This document shows, one piece after another, positions 35,113 to 37,880 of a stretch of 37,880 bases of DNA. Below the pieces are notes generated by a model that was not told the DNA's origin, ran no database searches, and was given only the letters and a program-made list of their open reading frames with translations. Numbering within the stretch: position 1 is the first letter of the stretch; every line of letters starts with the position of its first letter. The DNA comes from Candidatus Gemmiger excrementipullorum (GTDB lineage: Bacteria; Bacillota; Clostridia; Oscillospirales; Ruminococcaceae). The stretch is taken from positions 1 to 37,880 of the forward strand of contig DXEI01000040.1 of the NCBI GenBank assembly GCA_019115045.1, in the 5' to 3' direction. A program made the position numbers and the translations under genes.

Positions 35113-35897
35113 GCAAACACCTCCGCAATATACGCCAGCGTGCGGCGGATGGTCTCGAGGTCGGTGGCGGCCATCTCGACCGAGACGTAGCCCTGGTAGC
35201 CGACCGCCCCCAGCATCAGCGCCAGCTCTTTGTGTTCGGGCCGCGGCTGGATGGGTGCGAGGCCCGGCTCACTGATATGCACATGGCTGACATAGCGCAG
35301 ATCCTCCACAAAGCTTTGCAGGTGCTCGCCCTGCGCCAGGATGGTGGAAAGATCCAGGTTGACGGCCAGGCCGGGGTTGTCCAGCCGCTTGACGAGGTCG
35401 AACGCCTCGGCCGTGCCGTTTAAGTAGTTGGTGTACACCGGGGCGTTGGCCTCGATGGCCAGGCGCACGCCGTAGCGCGCCGCCAGGCTGCCGGCCTGGC
35501 GGAAAAACGCCTCGGCCGCCGTTTCGTCCGCACCCAGCGGCCGCATGCGGTTTTTGGGGCAGCCGAACACCAGCGACGGGCAGTTGAGGTTGTGCGCGAA
35601 CTGGAACGCCGCAGCTGTGTAGTCCAGCAGCGCCTCGCTTTGCGCGCGGTCAAAAATGCTGCCCGTCTGCCCGTACCAGATGCTTTGCAAACTGGGCACG
35701 GCAAAGCCCCAGCGGTTTTTAAGGTAACCGCCAAACAGCGCGGCGGCGGTCAGGTTTTCATACGGCTGCGCGGGGAAAACGCGCGTAGGCGCGATCTCCA
35801 GCCCGGTAAAGCCGTTTTGCTGCATGGCGGCGTAGACCGCCTCGTCATCCTGTTTGTGCCAGGCGATGTTGGAGATCGCCAACTTGCATACCGGCAT
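35109..35897 (-). CDS. Sugar phosphate isomerase/epimerase-like TIM-barrel protein
   Basis: A protein of 262 residues of the xylose-isomerase-like TIM-barrel family. Recognisable parts are GFTGLEIAPTRVFP near residue 33, LVFGCPKNR in the middle, LAIEANAP with a metal-binding Glu, VNLDLSTIL, and HVHISEPGLAPI with a metal-binding His. The substrate is unknown. The ATG at 35897 follows GGGGAGGGG. It starts five bases after the epimerase gene and overlaps the GT2 gene, so all three are translated together. A role in making a rare sugar for a surface glycan is an inference. Confidence 0.85.
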   Translation of the reverse strand: MPVCKLAISNIAWHKQDDEAVYAAMQQNGFTGLEIAPTRVFPAQPYENLTAAALFGGYLKNRWGFAVPSLQSIWYGQTGSIFDRAQSEALLDYTAAAFQFAHNLNCPSLVFGCPKNRMRPLGADETAAEAFFRQAGSLAARYGVRLAIEANAPVYTNYLNGTAEAFDLVKRLDNPGLAVNLDLSTILAQGEHLQSFVEDLRYVSHVHISEPGLAPIQPRPEHKELALMLGAVGYQGYVSVEMAATDLETIRRTLAYIAEVFA

Positions 35898-35902
35898 GGT
35901 GT

Positions 35903-36844
35903 TCACCCCTCCCCTTCGCATACAAAACGCCGCACGGCGTCCAGTTCCTGCTGCACGGTGCAAAGGTACGGCCCCTGCCCGCCCAACAGCGCGGCGTGGC
36001 GGCTGTGCAGGTCGTAGTCATAGGGCGTGCCGGGCAGCGCATTGCACCAGCCGGTCTTGCCGGTCACCGCCGTGTAGACCTGCGCCGCCGTGACAGGCGG
36101 CGTGCACAGGTGCAAAAGCCGCAGCCCGGCGGCGCGCGCCGCGGCGATGTCCTGCCACAAACGGCCGAGGTCGTAAAACTGGTAGCGGCTGCGGGAATCG
36201 GTAAAAGACAGGGCGTTAAAGTCATTGCCTGCAAAAAACGCCCGCAGCGCGGCGGCGTCCACCGCGCCGTTTTGCTTATAAAAGCCGTTTTCGGCCAGGG
36301 CATAGCCGTCGCGCACCAGCGGCGAGCGCCGGGCAAGTTCAGCGTATTTTTCCGCCTTGAGCATGGCCGGCGTGATCGTGCGCAGATCGTACAGGAAGTT
36401 TTTCTTGAGGCCTTTGCCGTACAGCGCCGGCAGCCGTACGATGAGCGCGTCGGGGAAGTCCTGCCGCACCCAGCGCTCGAGCTGCAGGCGGTTGCGGCCG
36501 TAGGCCGAAAGGCCGGCCTCGTCCGGTTCGTCGGCCTCGTCCTTGCCGCGGCTGTCGGCATAGACGGCGATGGTGGAGACGAGCACCACGGCGCGCGGGT
36601 CGATCTTTTGCAGGTTTTCGCGCGCGGCGCGCATGACGGCCAGGTCGGCCGCAGGGTCGGCGTTGGCCAAAAACATCGCGGCCGGCACCCCGGCGTAGAC
36701 GCACAGGTCGGGGTGCGTGCCGTACTGCGCCGCGATGTCGCTGCTGTGGCACGCCGCCGCAAAACGGTGGCTGGCCAGCAGGTTGCCGCCCACAAAGCCG
36801 GTGGACCCGACAAGAAGGTCATGGTACAAGATCGTTCGCCCCAT
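35903..36844 (-). CDS. NAD-dependent epimerase/dehydratase-like protein with altered YxxxK
   Basis: A protein of 313 residues with an N-terminal Rossmann motif GSTGFVGG (13-20), typical of short-chain sugar-nucleotide epimerases and dehydratases. The Ser-Thr pair (S90/T91) in LVSTIAVYAD is in place. The catalytic YxxxK appears as YGRNR (Y115, R119), so the usual Lys is Arg, which could lower or change activity. The start is uncertain: ATG at 36844 has no ribosome site, while TTG at 36829 is preceded by GGGGCG. It is the first gene of the long run, directly after the promoter at 36868-36896. Confidence 0.8.
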   Translation of the reverse strand: MGRTILYHDLLVGSTGFVGGNLLASHRFAAACHSSDIAAQYGTHPDLCVYAGVPAAMFLANADPAADLAVMRAARENLQKIDPRAVVLVSTIAVYADSRGKDEADEPDEAGLSAYGRNRLQLERWVRQDFPDALIVRLPALYGKGLKKNFLYDLRTITPAMLKAEKYAELARRSPLVRDGYALAENGFYKQNGAVDAAALRAFFAGNDFNALSFTDSRSRYQFYDLGRLWQDIAAARAAGLRLLHLCTPPVTAAQVYTAVTGKTGWCNALPGTPYDYDLHSRHAALLGGQGPYLCTVQQELDAVRRFVCEGEG

Positions 36845-36850
36845 TTCTAC

Positions 36851-36875
36851 ACATTCATACAGAATACAGTATACC
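36851..36875 (-). repeat. 25-bp promoter-associated element, copy 2
   Basis: Reads ACATTCATACAG, five variable bases, then AGTATACC on the + strand. It matches 24938-24962 at 22 of 25 positions and again covers the -10 box and start region. Confidence 0.7.
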
Positions 36876-36896
36876 CCATCGCCGCACAAAAAGCAA
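36868..36896 (-). promoter_or_regulatory. Promoter of the epimerase-to-ispH run
   Basis: On the minus strand TTGCTT (36891-36896), a 17-bp spacer and TATACT (36868-36873). The -35 box overlaps the T-tract of the terminator of the preceding transcript. Confidence 0.75.
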
Positions 36897-36923
36897 CGCC
36901 CCGCGCCGGGTCCGGCGCAGGGC
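36888..36923 (-). terminator. Intrinsic terminator after the Dabb gene
   Basis: On the minus strand the stem GCCCTGCGCCGG (36912-36923) pairs with CCGGCGCGGGGC (36898-36909) with one T-G wobble, followed by GTTGCTTTTT. It closes the sortase-Dabb transcript. Confidence 0.8.
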
Positions 36924-36998
36924 TGGGCAAGTTTTTAAACAAATGTGCAGAAATTGGCAAAGCGGCACGCCGCCCTATCCAGGGGGCGCCGGCGCGCT

Positions 36999-37301
36999 TT
37001 ACACCGTAAAGTCCAGGCAGCTGCGCAGTTTGACGTAGGGGCGCACCTTGCCGTCGGCCACGGCCACATGCGCCGGGTGCAGCGCATACTCCTGCAAAGC
37101 GGCGGCGTCGGTAAAGGTGGAGTCCAGCATCAAATCGGCCGTGGAGGTCGCCAGGCAGTCGGTCTGCACATGGATGTCCACCAGGCCGGGGATCTGGCCG
37201 GCCAGGCCTTCGAGCCCTGCTTTGATGCCGGCCTTGACGGCGGCCTTTTCGGCGTCGCTGAGGTCCTCTTTCAGCGTCCACAGGATGATGTGTTTGGTCA
37301 T
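36999..37301 (-). CDS. Dabb (stress-responsive alpha/beta-barrel) domain protein
   Basis: A protein of 100 residues made of a single Dabb domain: MTKHIILWTLKEDLS at the start, a central helical region, then LDSTFTDAAALQEYALHPAHVAV. The domain forms a dimeric ferredoxin-like barrel. Known members range from plant stress proteins to small polyketide-cyclising enzymes; the role here is unknown. The ATG follows AAAGGAG. It lies 18 bases after the sortase gene on the same strand and is followed by a terminator. Confidence 0.9.
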   Translation of the reverse strand: MTKHIILWTLKEDLSDAEKAAVKAGIKAGLEGLAGQIPGLVDIHVQTDCLATSTADLMLDSTFTDAAALQEYALHPAHVAVADGKVRPYVKLRSCLDFTV

Positions 37302-37319
37302 GGGGAACTCCTTTCCGCG

Positions 37320-37880
37320 TCAGGGCTGCTGCCACACGACGGACGGCCCGCTGACGAAGTCGCCGTATACCAGGTAGCGCTGGGTCGTGCGCGTCAGGAT
37401 GCCGAACGGGTAGCAGGTGAACAGGATGATGTTTTCTTCTTCTGCGTCGAGGTCGTAGGCCGTGGTGTCGGTCTCCTCGACGACGGCGCAGCGCGCGACG
37501 GTATAGTGGTACTCGCCGTAGTCGGTCGTGATCGTGATGTCAGCCCCCTCCACAACGCTTTCAAGGTCGCGGAAATAGGTGCCGGTGTGCGCGCCGATCA
37601 TGACGGTGCTGCCCTCGCCGGGGATGCAGCTGCCCAGGCTGACGCCGGCCCCTTTGGAGAACTGCGTCTCGCTGTCGCCGTAATAGACCTCGCAGTCCAC
37701 GGCGGTGCCCTCGATCGTCAGGCGGCCCACATAGTCGTCGTTGTGCGGGTAGGCGTCCAGCGTGACGGTCGACGGCGTCGGTTCGGGGGTGGGCTCCGGC
37801 GTGGGTGTGGGCGTGGGCGGCGGGGCGGTGGGGGACGGCGCGGGCGGCGGCGTCGGGGCGGGCGCAGGCGACGTCACTGT
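37320..37880 (-). CDS. Class D-like sortase (5' partial)
   Basis: The visible 185 codons end with TGA at 37320; the frame continues past the right edge, so the N-terminus (expected signal or membrane anchor) is missing. A Pro/Thr/Glu-rich linker (about 4-37, many PTP and PEP repeats) precedes the sortase barrel. The catalytic His is in GAHTGTYF (H97 of the visible part), the Cys in ILFTCYPF (C155) and the Arg in LTRTTQRYLVYG (R163 or R167). The TLxTC-type Cys motif and short length fit class D/E housekeeping sortases, which cut LPxTG-like signals and join surface proteins to the wall. No sortase substrate is seen in the window. Confidence 0.9.
   Translation of the reverse strand, partial: TVTSPAPAPTPPPAPSPTAPPPTPTPTPEPTPEPTPSTVTLDAYPHNDDYVGRLTIEGTAVDCEVYYGDSETQFSKGAGVSLGSCIPGEGSTVMIGAHTGTYFRDLESVVEGADITITTDYGEYHYTVARCAVVEETDTTAYDLDAEEENIILFTCYPFGILTRTTQRYLVYGDFVSGPSVVWQQP

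Overview
The window is GC-rich, densely coded bacterial chromosome with short spacers, AGGAGG-type ribosome sites and sigma-A-type promoters (TTGCAA or TTGACA, 17-18 bp, TATAAT-like). Gene content points to Bacillota, class Clostridia, most likely a GC-rich Oscillospirales/Ruminococcaceae gut anaerobe. The evidence is the IspH-ribosomal protein S1 fusion, PPi-type phosphofructokinases, the acidic CD1247-like protein beside efp, a short S21, the DUF1385-prmC pair and a class D-like sortase. The taxonomic call is an inference from these families, not from a marker-gene comparison.

Layout. 1-2.7 kb: tail of an unidentified + strand gene and its terminator, then on the minus strand a PIG-V-like mannosyltransferase, a CD1247-like zinc-ribbon protein and EF-P. 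2.8-5.3 kb (minus): endonuclease IV-like TIM barrel, YqeG phosphatase, ribosomal protein S21 and a DUF1624-type membrane acyltransferase. 5.4-9.1 kb (plus): a Cof-type HAD phosphatase and two tandem PPi-dependent phosphofructokinases. 9.2-13.6 kb (minus): a 986-residue double glycosyltransferase (GT-C plus PMT) and cysS. 13.7-19.45 kb (minus): recA-recX-rimO-pgsA and a large membrane protein. 19.6-24.9 kb (minus): lipoprotein, response regulator, histidine kinase, DUF1385 protein and prmC. 25.0-26.45 kb (minus): gtrA, a 52-residue membrane peptide and deoC. 26.5-36.85 kb (minus): a nine-gene run of close or overlapping genes, namely NAD-epimerase-like, sugar isomerase-like, GT2, two GT-C-like membrane proteins, a BaiN/YhiN flavoprotein, cmk, plsC and ispH-rpsA. 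37.0-37.9 kb (minus): a Dabb protein and a sortase cut by the window edge.

Functionally this is mostly housekeeping: translation (efp, rpsU, cysS, rpsA, rimO, prmC), DNA repair (recA, recX, nfo-like), lipid and isoprenoid synthesis (pgsA, plsC, ispH), glycolysis (two PFKs) and deoxynucleoside salvage (deoC). A second theme is surface glycosylation with lipid-linked sugars: PIG-V-like, PMT-like, GtrA, GT2 and three more GT-C-like membrane proteins. I saw no tRNA, rRNA, CRISPR array, insertion sequence or prophage.

The observations most worth checking are regulatory: a symmetric bidirectional promoter with one shared palindromic -35 box; a 25-bp element repeated at two unlinked promoters; a palindrome on the recA -35 box where no classical LexA box is visible; and a terminator-like hairpin between the tandem PFK genes.
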